The notes under the pieces are model-generated. The model saw only the letters and a program-made list of their open reading frames with translations, did no database searches and was not told the origin of the DNA. Below, one piece after another: positions 19,670-29,455 of a DNA stretch of 64,000 nt. A program made the translations under genes and the position numbers. Positions within the stretch are counted from its first letter, which is position 1; the number at the start of each line of letters is the position of its first letter. The DNA is taken from contig CAKPEI010000003.1 in the NCBI GenBank assembly GCA_934149365.1, positions 124,001 through 188,000 of the forward strand, in the 5' to 3' direction. Source of the stretch: an uncultured Clostridia bacterium (GTDB lineage Bacteria; Bacillota; Clostridia; TANB77; CAG-465).

Positions 19670-21736
19670 ATGTATGAATGGCGTAATGCAAAGGTGACTG
19701 GTTCTACACGGAAGGCTTTTGAGGTAGCAAATGATATAGCATGGATGCTAGATGACTGCAAAGTAAGGAGTGCATATATTCTATTTGCATCAATGTATGA
19801 TTTTACTACTGCAATATCAAAGTGCTTTTCTGATATGGGGCCAAATGTCGTTTTTGATATTTCATATTTAGAAAATCATGAGGAGCTTTTCTCTGAAGTT
19901 TTTGGAAAAGAAGCAGCGGAAAGGTTTTTCACAAGTCAGAAAGAAAATGAACAAGGTGAGAATGGCGAAGAAAAGCTATTAAACAGCGAATTGTATGGCA
20001 TTTCTCAAGATGATGAGGTTGGCAATAAAGTTGTAGATGTATTAAACACTATAGCAGAAAAGGCCGCGGTAGCTTTTGGTGACTACGATGAATATGAAAG
20101 TTATGATGTGACTAGTTCAATAATAACTCCAAACTATTCAGATAAACTTGAAGAAGCTTGTGATAATGCTTGGAAAATAAGTTTGCGGATGAAGAGGGAT
20201 TACATTGATATCGATGTTATTTTATGCTGCATTTTGCAAAATAAAGAAACAAGCGCTTACAAGTTCTTAGATGGCCTTTTAAATGATATGGGAATTGATA
20301 CGGCTGAGTTTATAAACAGCATAAAAATTTGTGCAAATATTTCGGACATCAAAGGTGAAGAAAAATCTGTTGTTATTGTTCCTGCTTCACTTGAAAGTTG
20401 TATTGAAGTCTTAAATAACAAGTATGAAAAAGGGCAGGAATGTCACATACTTGGCAGAGACAAGGAAATATTTAAACTTTTTAATGTGTTCTCTAAAAAG
20501 ACAAAGAGAAATGCTGTTTTAGTGGGCGAACCTGGTGTAGGTAAAACTGCTATAATCGAAGCTGTTACACAAGCTATTGTAAATGAAACAGCACCGGAGG
20601 AGTTTAGAGACTATACAGTTTTGTCACTTGATGTTAACGCTATGATAGCAGGTACCAAATATCGTGGCGAATTTGAGACCAAGGTGGCTATACTTAAACA
20701 GTTTTTGGAACATACTCCAAAAGTTATTCTTTTTGTGGATGAAATGCATCAGATGCTTGGAGCAGGAGGAACATCTGACGGTACTGTTGATTTGAGCGGC
20801 TCGTTAAAGCCTATACTTTCAAGGGATGATGTTGTGTTTGTAGGTGCTACTACAACAAACGAGTACAATCAAATCGTCTCAAGGGATGGCGCTTTTAAAA
20901 GAAGATTTGAAGTTATCATTGTAAAAGAGCCAAAGAGAGATGAAGTTAAAGGCATGATAAAAGCAAAGATAAAAGATATGGAAAGATATCATGGAGTTAA
21001 GCTTCCTAAAAAGTATATTGATTACATTATTCTTTGTTCTACATGCTTTAATCTTGAGCTTTGCAATCCTGATAAAACTTTGGATCTTTGTGACAGAAGT
21101 ATGGCGATCTGTAAAATGAGAGGCGCAAAATCAGTCACAAAAGCAGACATTGAAAAGGTGAATAACGAGTATTATGAAAAATATAGCAAGATTAGTCCAT
21201 ATAATATGAAACTTCTTGCTTATCATGAGCTCGGTCATTACATTGTGGCAAGACTCACAAAATTAAGAGATACGAGAAATGTTGTTGCTGTTTCAGTTGT
21301 ACCAAGCCATGATTTTTTGGGTGTTACTATTTTTGAAGAGAGCGAAAACATTGTTATGCGTGATAAAGAAATGTTTGAATTTGAGATAATGAGCGATTTA
21401 GCAGGTAGAGCTTCAGAATCTCTTATCACAAACGTTCTTGATGCAGGTGCAAGAGCTGATTTGAAGAGTGCTAAGGAAACGGCTAAACGGATGATAGCAG
21501 AATGCGGTTTAGATGACGGCAAATTCAAAAATGTTTTTCTTATGGATGATGATTTATTCAACGAGAAAATGGCGATTGAGATTGATGAAAAAGCCAATAA
21601 ACTTATTCAGGAGTTGTACGAGAAAACAGAAAAGTTTATGCATGAACACGAGCCTCAAATAAGGGAAATGGCAAAATTCCTTATGAAGAAAAAAATCGCT
21701 ACCGCAGAAGAATTGGATACGTTTTTAAACGTATAA
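19670..21736 (+). CDS. ClpA-like AAA+ ATPase fused to FtsH-type M41 metallopeptidase
   Basis: A 688-residue soluble fusion. The N-terminal 230 residues contain two stretches resembling Clp N-domain repeats (AFEVANDIAWMLDD and LEEACDNAWKISLRM). A ClpA/ClpB D1-type AAA+ module follows: Walker A GEPGVGKTA, the pore-type segment AGTKYRGEFE, Walker B VILFVDEMHQM, sensor 1 FVGATTT and arginine-finger region FKRRFE. The C-terminal third is M41 peptidase with HELGH as zinc motif and LDAGARADLKSAKETAK providing the third acidic ligand. No transmembrane segment is present, unlike FtsH. AAGGAGG at 19655-19661 favours ATG 19670 over 19649. Three in-frame CGG codons read as Arg. Confidence 0.88.
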   Translation: MYEWRNAKVTGSTRKAFEVANDIAWMLDDCKVRSAYILFASMYDFTTAISKCFSDMGPNVVFDISYLENHEELFSEVFGKEAAERFFTSQKENEQGENGEEKLLNSELYGISQDDEVGNKVVDVLNTIAEKAAVAFGDYDEYESYDVTSSIITPNYSDKLEEACDNAWKISLRMKRDYIDIDVILCCILQNKETSAYKFLDGLLNDMGIDTAEFINSIKICANISDIKGEEKSVVIVPASLESCIEVLNNKYEKGQECHILGRDKEIFKLFNVFSKKTKRNAVLVGEPGVGKTAIIEAVTQAIVNETAPEEFRDYTVLSLDVNAMIAGTKYRGEFETKVAILKQFLEHTPKVILFVDEMHQMLGAGGTSDGTVDLSGSLKPILSRDDVVFVGATTTNEYNQIVSRDGAFKRRFEVIIVKEPKRDEVKGMIKAKIKDMERYHGVKLPKKYIDYIILCSTCFNLELCNPDKTLDLCDRSMAICKMRGAKSVTKADIEKVNNEYYEKYSKISPYNMKLLAYHELGHYIVARLTKLRDTRNVVAVSVVPSHDFLGVTIFEESENIVMRDKEMFEFEIMSDLAGRASESLITNVLDAGARADLKSAKETAKRMIAECGLDDGKFKNVFLMDDDLFNEKMAIEIDEKANKLIQELYEKTEKFMHEHEPQIREMAKFLMKKKIATAEELDTFLNV

Positions 21737-21744
21737 TTACAAAA

Positions 21745-21776
21745 ATGACCTTAAGTTATAACTTAGGGTCATTTTT
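21745..21776 (+). terminator. Intrinsic terminator
   Basis: ATGACCTTAAGT at 21745-21756 pairs with ACTTAGGGTCAT at 21761-21772 (one wobble), TATA loop, T tract to 21776. Confidence 0.92.
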
Positions 21777-21789
21777 ATGCCTTTCAAGG

Positions 21790-21819
21790 TTGCAATTAAC
21801 ATAGGGGAAGTGGTATAAT
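21790..21819 (+). promoter_or_regulatory. Sigma-A promoter of ruvB
   Basis: TTGCAA at 21790-21795 and TATAAT at 21814-21819 with an 18-base spacer. Confidence 0.8.
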
Positions 21820-21847
21820 TTATACGTTAAAATGTAAGGAGTATGTA

Positions 21848-22855
21848 ATGATAGAAGATAGAGTTATATCACCAGAATATGATGAAGAAATTGATACACC
21901 TGAAGTTGAAGTAAGCTTAAGGCCAAGAAGTTTTTCAGAATATATTGGACAAACTAAAGTAAAAGAAAACATGAAAATATATATTGATGCAGCTCTTTCA
22001 CGTCACGAAGCACTAGACCATGTTTTACTTTATGGCCCTCCCGGACTTGGTAAAACTACGCTTGCTAGTATAATTGCTTCTGAACTTGGAGTTAATATAA
22101 AAGTTACATCCGGACCTGCTATTGAAAAGCCAGGTGATTTAGCAGCCATTCTTACTAATTTAGAAGAAAATGACCTGCTATTTATAGATGAAATACATAG
22201 ACTTAAGAAAAGTGTAGAAGAGGTGCTATATCCTGCACTTGAAGATTTTAATCTAGATATAATGATAGGTAAAGGACCTTCTGCAAGATCAATAAGAATA
22301 GACTTGCCTAAATTTACACTAGTTGGTGCTACTACGAAGGCTGGTTCTCTTTCAGGGCCTCTTCGTGATAGGTTTGGAATTATACATAGACTTAGTATGT
22401 ACAATGAAAAAGATCTTGCAACGATTATAGAAAGAAGTGCTAGTATACTTGATATTGAAATAGATCATGAAGCAGCGATTGAAATAGGGGCAAGAAGTAG
22501 AGGTACACCAAGAATAGCAAATAGACTTCTTAAACGTGTAAGAGATTTTGCAACTAACGAAAATAGTGATAAGATAACATATAAAATAGCGCATGATGCT
22601 TTAAATAGGCTTGAAATAGACGAATATGGCTTAGACGACATAGATAGGAAAATACTTACTACTATGATAGATAAATTTGGTGGAAGACCTGTTGGACTTG
22701 AAGCCATGGCAGCTGCAATAGGTGAAGATAAAGATACTATCGAAGATGTGTATGAGCCTTATCTTATGCAGATTGGTTTTGTTAATCGAACCCCTAGGGG
22801 TAGGGTAGCAACGAAACTCGCTTATGAACATATGGGGGTAAAATATGAAGAATAG
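21848..22855 (+). CDS. ruvB: Holliday junction branch-migration ATPase RuvB
   Basis: Hexameric motor that drives branch migration with RuvA. The 335 residues contain [19 protein letters not shown], Walker [12 protein letters not shown], Walker [10 protein letters not shown], sensor [20 protein letters not shown] and the C-terminal winged-helix region [21 protein letters not shown] precedes the ATG. RuvA is not adjacent, so it must be encoded elsewhere. The gene overlaps queH by 11 bases, which suggests coupling. Confidence 0.98.
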   Translation: MIEDRVISPEYDEEIDTPEVEVSLRPRSFSEYIGQTKVKENMKIYIDAALSRHEALDHVLLYGPPGLGKTTLASIIASELGVNIKVTSGPAIEKPGDLAAILTNLEENDLLFIDEIHRLKKSVEEVLYPALEDFNLDIMIGKGPSARSIRIDLPKFTLVGATTKAGSLSGPLRDRFGIIHRLSMYNEKDLATIIERSASILDIEIDHEAAIEIGARSRGTPRIANRLLKRVRDFATNENSDKITYKIAHDALNRLEIDEYGLDDIDRKILTTMIDKFGGRPVGLEAMAAAIGEDKDTIEDVYEPYLMQIGFVNRTPRGRVATKLAYEHMGVKYEE

Positions 22856-23453
22856 ATTACTTATTCATGCATGTTGTGCTCCATGTTTAGTAGCGGTATA
22901 TGATGATACAATTAAAAATATGACTAATATGGGTATAGATGAGTTTGACGTTATATGGCATAACACAAATATTCACCCAAAGATTGAATACGAAAAAAGG
23001 AAAGAAACTTTTATATCGTATGTAAATAGTATGGGAAAAACTCCAATAATGATTGATGAATATAACATGAATAAATTTATATCAGATGTAGTTAATTTAG
23101 ATAAAACAAAATACAAAATGAGATGTGAGTATTGTTACATATCTAGACTTGAAAAGGTGTTTGAATATGCTAAGAAAAATGGCTATACACATGTAACTAC
23201 TACATTACTTATTAGCCCTTTTCAAAAACACGATGTTATAAGAAAAGTGTGTGAAAGCTTAGCAAAAAAATATGATGTAATCTTTTTATACAAAGACTAT
23301 AGGCCACTATTTGAGGAAGGCCAGAAAAAAGCAAAAGAACTTGGAATATATAGGCAAAAGTATTGTGGCTGTGTATATTCTATTGATGAAAGTGGCTATA
23401 GAGTAGATGTAAAAAAGAAAATTCGAAATGGAAAATTTGAACTTATTATTTAA
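22845..23453 (+). CDS. queH: Epoxyqueuosine reductase QueH
   Basis: Reduces epoxyqueuosine to queuosine, the last step of the pathway begun by preQ1 insertion by Tgt. The 202-residue protein has the family cysteines: HACCAPC near the start, [17 protein letters not shown] in the middle and [11 protein letters not shown] near the end. It lacks the cobalamin-type QueG sequence, so it is the non-homologous QueH type common in Firmicutes. The ATG overlaps the end of ruvB. tgt and queA are at the left edge of this window. Confidence 0.95.
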   Translation: MKNRLLIHACCAPCLVAVYDDTIKNMTNMGIDEFDVIWHNTNIHPKIEYEKRKETFISYVNSMGKTPIMIDEYNMNKFISDVVNLDKTKYKMRCEYCYISRLEKVFEYAKKNGYTHVTTTLLISPFQKHDVIRKVCESLAKKYDVIFLYKDYRPLFEEGQKKAKELGIYRQKYCGCVYSIDESGYRVDVKKKIRNGKFELII

Positions 23454-23473
23454 AGGAGGTAGGTGAAAGATAT

Positions 23474-24346
23474 ATGAAAAGAGTAAAGAAAAATACTAAG
23501 AATAAAAAGATGGTTCCTATTTTGATAGTTCTTGCAACATTATTAGTTATTTCAGCAGCCCTACTTATATACATATATACTCAGAATTATATAACAGTAG
23601 AATATGTAGATAAAGCTTCAAACAATGTAAAGAGTGATGAAGTAACATCAGTTTCTCCTATAGTAATAAACAATGTATTAGTAGGTGGAGTGTCAGATAA
23701 AGGAAAATGGCTAAGTAAGGATAACTTATTTGGTAAAGCAAATATCTCAAAGGGAACTGAAGTAGATATGTATGGTCAAAAAGGAAAAGTAGGTACATTT
23801 GAGATTTACTCTGTATCAAGAGATGACGAAAAAGGTATAACATATGCAATTCCTTTGAAAGATTTGGCAGATGAAGAATATGTTGCAATATCAAAATCTG
23901 AAGATAATATAATGATTAGAGGTCTTACTAAATTAGAAGTATCAGACCAGGATGCAAAGTATGTAAAGAAAGCATTAGGAAAATATAGATTATTTAATAA
24001 TACAGTTAAAGTAAATGAAGTGTATGAAACATATTTGAATTCTGACCAAAAAACTAGAATAATCTCAGCAACATCTTCTGGCAAAAATAACTTTGGAGTA
24101 TATAGTGTAGTAGTATATGTAGAAGGAAATAATGCTAGAATAATGAAGTATTCATATGTTAAGAATACAGAAAGCTCTATAAATTGGCCAGTATATTCAA
24201 TAAAATTTGCTTGCGACTTAAATAAAGACGGTAGCTATGAAGTGATACTTCAAGAAGCAAGAGAGTTAACTATGAAATATTCTATTATGGAACGTAGAGG
24301 TAACAAATATTATGAGGTAATAGGGTATAGTTTTAATATAAAATAA
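23474..24346 (+). CDS. Membrane-anchored extracytoplasmic protein of unknown function
   Basis: A 290-residue protein with a basic N-terminus (KRVKKNTKNKKM), one transmembrane segment at about residues 12-35 (VPILIVLATLLVISAALLIY) and a mainly beta-looking outer domain. The strand pattern and the sequence DGSYEVILQEA near the end are reminiscent of small extracytoplasmic beta domains, but I cannot name a family. AAAGGAGGTAGGTG precedes the ATG. It sits between queH and thrS in the same direction and may be transcribed with them. Confidence 0.75.
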   Translation: MKRVKKNTKNKKMVPILIVLATLLVISAALLIYIYTQNYITVEYVDKASNNVKSDEVTSVSPIVINNVLVGGVSDKGKWLSKDNLFGKANISKGTEVDMYGQKGKVGTFEIYSVSRDDEKGITYAIPLKDLADEEYVAISKSEDNIMIRGLTKLEVSDQDAKYVKKALGKYRLFNNTVKVNEVYETYLNSDQKTRIISATSSGKNNFGVYSVVVYVEGNNARIMKYSYVKNTESSINWPVYSIKFACDLNKDGSYEVILQEARELTMKYSIMERRGNKYYEVIGYSFNIK

Positions 24347-24356
24347 GGAGGAAAAA

Positions 24357-26120
24357 ATGGGAAAGATAAAAATTATAGATAAACATGGAAATATAGAAGA
24401 AGTAGAATATAATGAAAATATACACGTAGCAAGACATAGTGCTTCGCATATACTTGCAGAAGCAATGAAAAGACTTTATCCAGATGTAAAACTTGCAATT
24501 GGACCAGCTATTGAAGATGGATTTTACTATGATTTTGACGGCGTAAGTATAAAACAAGAAGATTTGAGAAAAATAGAAAATGTAATGAAAAACATAATAG
24601 GCCAAAACAAACAAGTAAGAAGTTATGTTTTACCAAAAGAAGAGGCTCTAAAGAAAGAAGAAAATGAACCATACAAAAAAGAAATGATAGAAGATTTAGA
24701 TAGCGAAGAAGAAATTAGTTTCTTTGAAAATGATGACTTCTTTGATATGTGCGTTGGACCACACGTACTAAATGCTAAAGACATAGGTGCAGTAAAACTT
24801 TTATCTGTAACAGGTGCATATTGGAAAGGTTCAGAAAAAAATAAAATGCTTACAAGAATATATGGTACTTGTTTTGAAACAGAAAAAGAGGTAAAAGAGT
24901 ATATTGAAGCAAAAGAAGAAGCAAAACAAAGAGATCACAAAAAAATAGGAAAAGAATTGGAATTATTCATGATGGCAGGAGAAGGACCTGGTTTCCCATT
25001 CTTCTTACCAAAAGGTATGGTATTAAGAAATATACTAGAAGATTTCTGGAGAAAGATACATACTGAAAATGGCTATGTTGAAATAAAAACTCCAATAATG
25101 CTTAATGAAGATTTATGGCATCGTTCAGGACATTGGGACCATTATAAAGATAATATGTATACTACAAAAATAGACGATGTAGATTTCGCATTAAAACCAA
25201 TGAACTGCCCAGGTGGTATGTTAGTGTATAAAAACAAAATGCATTCTTATAAAGAATTACCTATAAGAATGGGTGAATTAGGTCTAGTTCATAGACATGA
25301 AAAGTCAGGGCAATTAAATGGCCTATTTAGAGTAAGATGTTTTACTCAAGATGATGCACATATATTCTGCCTTCCATCACAAATTGAGTCAGAAATAGTA
25401 AATCTTATGGGACTAATTAACAAAGTATACAGTATATTTGGTTTTACATACGATGTAGAATTATCTACAAGACCAGAAGATTCTATGGGATCTGATGAAG
25501 CTTGGGAAATGGCAGAAACAGCATTAAAGAATGCACTTGAAAGTCAAAACATGAAATATACAATAAATGAAGGGGACGGAGCTTTCTATGGCCCTAAAAT
25601 AGATTTCCATATAAAAGATTGTCTAGGAAGATCTTGGCAGTGTGGAACTATACAACTTGATTTCCAAATGCCAGAAAGATTTGACTTAACATATATCGCA
25701 GAAGGCGGAGAGAAAGAAAGACCAGTAATGCTTCATAGAGTTGTATTTGGAAGTATAGAAAGATTTATTGGAATATTAATTGAACATTATGCAGGTGCAT
25801 TTCCTCTATGGCTTGCACCAGTTCAAGCCAAAATTATAACAATATCAGATGCTCAAGTTGAGTATGCTAAAAAAGTAGAAGAAGTTTTAAGCAAAGCTGG
25901 CTTTAGAGTTGAGCTTGATGATAGAAATGAAAAACTAGGATATAAAATTAGAGAAGCAAGACTTGCAAAGATTCCATATATGCTAGTTATTGGAGATAAA
26001 GAAGTACAAAACAATGTAGTAGCTGTTAAATCAAGAACAGGTGAAGATAAAGGTACTATGAGTGTAGAAGAATTATCAAACATTCTTAGAGAAGAAGTTA
26101 ATGGTGCTATGAAGATTTAA
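24357..26120 (+). CDS. thrS: Threonyl-tRNA synthetase lacking the TGS domain
   Basis: Charges tRNA-Thr. The 587 residues include the editing domain (ARHSASHILAEAMKRLYPD with the zinc/His site), the class II core with LNEDLWHRSGHWDHYKDNM, the zinc ligand region MNCPGGM, VHRHEKSGQLNGLFRVR (motif 2), GDGAFYGPKIDFHIKD, and the C-terminal anticodon-binding domain (KVEEVLSKAGFRVELDD). Usual bacterial enzymes are about 640 residues and start with a TGS domain. Here only about 20 residues precede the editing domain. AAGGAGG precedes the ATG. Confidence 0.97.
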   Translation: MGKIKIIDKHGNIEEVEYNENIHVARHSASHILAEAMKRLYPDVKLAIGPAIEDGFYYDFDGVSIKQEDLRKIENVMKNIIGQNKQVRSYVLPKEEALKKEENEPYKKEMIEDLDSEEEISFFENDDFFDMCVGPHVLNAKDIGAVKLLSVTGAYWKGSEKNKMLTRIYGTCFETEKEVKEYIEAKEEAKQRDHKKIGKELELFMMAGEGPGFPFFLPKGMVLRNILEDFWRKIHTENGYVEIKTPIMLNEDLWHRSGHWDHYKDNMYTTKIDDVDFALKPMNCPGGMLVYKNKMHSYKELPIRMGELGLVHRHEKSGQLNGLFRVRCFTQDDAHIFCLPSQIESEIVNLMGLINKVYSIFGFTYDVELSTRPEDSMGSDEAWEMAETALKNALESQNMKYTINEGDGAFYGPKIDFHIKDCLGRSWQCGTIQLDFQMPERFDLTYIAEGGEKERPVMLHRVVFGSIERFIGILIEHYAGAFPLWLAPVQAKIITISDAQVEYAKKVEEVLSKAGFRVELDDRNEKLGYKIREARLAKIPYMLVIGDKEVQNNVVAVKSRTGEDKGTMSVEELSNILREEVNGAMKI

Positions 26121-26162
26121 TGTATAGCAAAATATAATTTAAATATTGAAAAGGTGGTTATT

Positions 26163-27893
26163 TTGAGAAAAGGAAATATGAATACAAATGAAAATGTAAA
26201 TAAAACTAAAAAAACAAATATAGATAAAAGAAAGTTAGTAAGTTTAATAATATCAGTTATAACAATAGTGATTTCACTTGCAATAATAATTGTTTTATTA
26301 AAAATAGGAATATTACCATTTAAATATATGGTAGCAATTATACTAGGACTTTTAGTAGTAAACAGCGCATTTTGTTTTATACTATTAAAAAACAGAAAAA
26401 AAGGAAAAGTAAGGCTAGTTATAAATATACTTCAAGTTGTAATTTCTTTAATAGGAACGGTATCAATAGTATATGCTTTAAAAACATATAATGCACTTGA
26501 TAAAATGAATGATGATACTAATACTAAAAAACAAAATTACTCAGTTATAGTTCTAAAAGACAGTTCATATAACGAGCTTAAAGATTTAAAAGATAAAGTT
26601 GTAGAATATTATAGCAATACTTTGGATAATTCAGAACTTGCAATAGAAAAATTGAAAGAACAGGTTGAAGTTAATGCAGTTAGCAATGAAGATATCCTAG
26701 CAGTAGGTAATGCAGTATTAGATAAAGAAGTGGATGCAATATTAATTGAAGACTCACAAAAATTATTACTAGAAGAAGAAATAGAAGGATTTGCAGATAA
26801 AACAAAAGTTATATATACTTTTTCAATTGATGTAGAAGTTCAAACAATAGCAAAAGATACATCTGTAACTTCAGACACATTTGTCGTATACATAAGTGGA
26901 ATAGATACATATGGAACAATTTCATCTGTTGCAAGAAGTGATGTTAATATGGTAGCAGTTGTAAATCCTAAGACATATCAAGTTCTTCTTATAAACATAC
27001 CAAGAGACTATTATGTGCAATTACATGGAACAAGTGGTAAAAGAGATAAACTTACACACGCTGGAATGTATGGTGTAGAAAAATCTGTTCAAACAATAGA
27101 AGATTTACTTGATATAGATATAAACTACTATGTTAAAGTTAACTTTACATCAGTAGAAAAGATAGTAGATGCACTAGGTGGAATTGATGTGTATTCTGAG
27201 TATAATTTTACATCATATAAAGGAAATTATAAATTTAAAAAAGGATATAACCATATGAATGGAACACAAGCATTATGCTTTGCAAGAGAAAGAAAATCAT
27301 TTGCAGCAGGAGACAGAATGCGTGGTAAGAATCAACAGGCTGTAATAGATGGAATGATAAAACAAGCATCAAAGCCATCTGTTATTACTAAATTTGATTC
27401 ACTTTTAAAATCATTATCAGACAAGTTCCAAACAAATATGGATACAAGCAAAATGATGGAACTTGTAAAATTACAAATCTCAAAAATGCCAACTTGGAAT
27501 GTTTCAAGTCTTGGACTTACAGGAGCAGATGGAAAGGCATCTACATATAGTGCCGGAAGTCAACTTCTTTACGTAATGTATCCAAGTCAGAATTCTATAA
27601 ATGATGCAAAACAAAAAATTGCAGCAGTTATAGCAGGAGAAACATTAGAAAAATCTTATGAGCCTGTTGGAGGAAATGTGTATACTCCATCACAAGCAGA
27701 AGCTACAACAGCTAAGCCAACAGTAAAAGAAGAACCTAAAAAAGAAGAAGTCAATGAAACTACTGACACTAAGAATGAGGAAAACAATAAATCTGATAAT
27801 AAAGGAAACAATAATAATGGAGGAAGTACAGTAGATCCATATACTGAGAAAAACAAAACAAATACAAAATCAAATAGTAATGCAAACAATTAA
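26163..27893 (+). CDS. LytR-CpsA-Psr (LCP) family wall-polymer transferase
   Basis: Transfers teichoic-acid-like or capsular polymers from a lipid carrier onto peptidoglycan. I prefer the TTG at 26163, spaced from AAGGTGG at 26151-26157; ATG 26178 is an alternative. About three hydrophobic segments occur in residues 20-115. The LCP domain shows RSDVNMVAVVNPKTYQVLLI, NIPRDYYVQLHG, GVEKSVQTIEDLLDIDINYY, NGTQALCFARERKSFAAGD and RGKNQQAVIDGMI, containing the conserved Arg residues. The last 75 residues are a disordered Lys/Glu/Asn/Thr tail. Length is 576 residues. Confidence 0.95.
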   Translation: MRKGNMNTNENVNKTKKTNIDKRKLVSLIISVITIVISLAIIIVLLKIGILPFKYMVAIILGLLVVNSAFCFILLKNRKKGKVRLVINILQVVISLIGTVSIVYALKTYNALDKMNDDTNTKKQNYSVIVLKDSSYNELKDLKDKVVEYYSNTLDNSELAIEKLKEQVEVNAVSNEDILAVGNAVLDKEVDAILIEDSQKLLLEEEIEGFADKTKVIYTFSIDVEVQTIAKDTSVTSDTFVVYISGIDTYGTISSVARSDVNMVAVVNPKTYQVLLINIPRDYYVQLHGTSGKRDKLTHAGMYGVEKSVQTIEDLLDIDINYYVKVNFTSVEKIVDALGGIDVYSEYNFTSYKGNYKFKKGYNHMNGTQALCFARERKSFAAGDRMRGKNQQAVIDGMIKQASKPSVITKFDSLLKSLSDKFQTNMDTSKMMELVKLQISKMPTWNVSSLGLTGADGKASTYSAGSQLLYVMYPSQNSINDAKQKIAAVIAGETLEKSYEPVGGNVYTPSQAEATTAKPTVKEEPKKEEVNETTDTKNEENNKSDNKGNNNNGGSTVDPYTEKNKTNTKSNSNANN

Positions 27894-27903
27894 TAGATAT
27901 ATG

Positions 27904-27937
27904 ATTTCAGAGTGTTAAAATATATACACTCTGAAAT
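27904..27937 (+). terminator. Hairpin after the LCP gene
   Basis: ATTTCAGAGTGT at 27904-27915 pairs perfectly with ACACTCTGAAAT at 27926-27937. Only a short T run follows, so it may be a weak terminator. Confidence 0.7.
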
Positions 27938-27983
27938 TTGCTATATAAAATGTTTTAAAAACATTAAATGATTTATATATTAC

Positions 27984-28012
27984 TTGTAAAAACTTTTTTG
28001 GTAATATATAAT
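27984..28012 (+). promoter_or_regulatory. Probable promoter of cysS
   Basis: TTGTAA at 27984-27989 and TATAAT at 28007-28012 with a 17-base spacer. Confidence 0.75.
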
Positions 28013-28054
28013 GTTAGAGTAAAATAAGTATGTAATTAAGGGAAAGGTGATAAA

Positions 28055-29440
28055 ATGCTAAGAGTATATAATACATTATCAAGAGAAAAAGAAGAATTTA
28101 AGCCATTGGAAGGAAATGAAGTTAGAATATATACATGTGGACCTACCGTATATTATTTTGCACATATAGGAAATATGAGGGCATATATTTTCATGGATAA
28201 CCTAAGAAAAGTTTTAAAATTAAATGGTTATACTTTAAAACATGCAATGAATATAACTGATGTTGGTCATATGACTTCAGATGCAGACGAAGGTGAAGAT
28301 AAAATGGATAAAGCAGCAAGAGAACAAAAAATGTCACCTTGGGAAATTGCAGAAAAATATACAAAGGCCTTTTTGAAAGATTTAGACAAACTTAATGTTG
28401 AAAGACCAGAAGTTATATGTAAAGCAACAGACCATATAAAAGAAATGGAAGAATTCGTTGAAAAAATAGTAGAAAATGGATATGGGTATGAAACTTCTAA
28501 AGGAGTATATTTTGATACAGCTAAACTTCCTACTTACGGAGAGCTTTCAAGAGCTAATTTAAAGGAAAATAAAGCAGGTGCAAGAATTGAAGTAGATGAC
28601 GAAAAGAAAAATCCGTTAGATTTTGCTTTGTGGATAAAAGCACCAAAAGAGCACATTATGAAATGGGATAGTAAATGGGGAATGTGTTATCCTGGGTGGC
28701 ATATAGAATGTTCTGCTATGTCAAATAAATACTTAGGACATAGATTTGATATACATACTGGTGGAATAGATGCAATACCTATACATCATGAAAATGAAAT
28801 AGCACAGTCAAGAGGAGCTTTTGGGGTATGCCCTGCAAAATATTGGATGCACGTTGAGTTTTTACAAGTAGATGGCGGAAAAATGTCTAAAAGCTTAGGA
28901 AATAACTATACTATAGAAGATTTAGAAAAAAGAGGGTTTTCACCACTTGCGTTTAGATATTTAACTTATACATCTCATTATAGAAATAAACTTAACTTTA
29001 CATGGGAAGGTATTGAAGCAAGCCAAAAAGCTTTAGATAGATTAAGAGAAGCTTATCAAATACATTTAAATGGAAAAGATGATGTGCTAGATGGTACTAT
29101 AGAAGATTATACAAATAGATTTAAAGAAGCGTTAAATGATGACCTTAATTTTTCATCTGCACTTGCAGTAGTTTGGGAAGCTGCTAAAAATTCATTAAAA
29201 TCACCTAAAATAGCAAAACTATTAAAAGAATTTGATGAAGTGTTATCTTTAAATGTAGATAAAATAGAGGAAAAAAATGAAGAAATACCAGAAGAAATTT
29301 TAGGCATGCTAGAAGAAAGAAAAGAAGCAAGATTAAATAAAGATTTTGCAAAATCTGATGAAATAAGAGATAAATTAAAAGAAAAGGGATATTTAGTTAT
29401 AGACTCAAAAGAAGGTCAAAAATTAGAAAAGATAAAATAG
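28055..29440 (+). CDS. cysS: Cysteinyl-tRNA synthetase
   Basis: Charges tRNA-Cys. The 461 residues show the class I layout: TCGPTVYYFAHIGNMRAYI (HIGH motif as HIGN, with a zinc-binding Cys), ECSAMSNKYLGHRFDIHTGG, HHENEIAQS, GGKMSKSLGN (KMSKS) and a C-terminal helical anticodon-binding region with RNKDFAKSDEIRDKLKE. GGGAAAGGTGA precedes the ATG. It is followed after 15 bases by the Fem-type gene. Confidence 0.98.
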   Translation: MLRVYNTLSREKEEFKPLEGNEVRIYTCGPTVYYFAHIGNMRAYIFMDNLRKVLKLNGYTLKHAMNITDVGHMTSDADEGEDKMDKAAREQKMSPWEIAEKYTKAFLKDLDKLNVERPEVICKATDHIKEMEEFVEKIVENGYGYETSKGVYFDTAKLPTYGELSRANLKENKAGARIEVDDEKKNPLDFALWIKAPKEHIMKWDSKWGMCYPGWHIECSAMSNKYLGHRFDIHTGGIDAIPIHHENEIAQSRGAFGVCPAKYWMHVEFLQVDGGKMSKSLGNNYTIEDLEKRGFSPLAFRYLTYTSHYRNKLNFTWEGIEASQKALDRLREAYQIHLNGKDDVLDGTIEDYTNRFKEALNDDLNFSSALAVVWEAAKNSLKSPKIAKLLKEFDEVLSLNVDKIEEKNEEIPEEILGMLEERKEARLNKDFAKSDEIRDKLKEKGYLVIDSKEGQKLEKIK

Positions 29441-29455
29441 CAAAGGATGATACAA

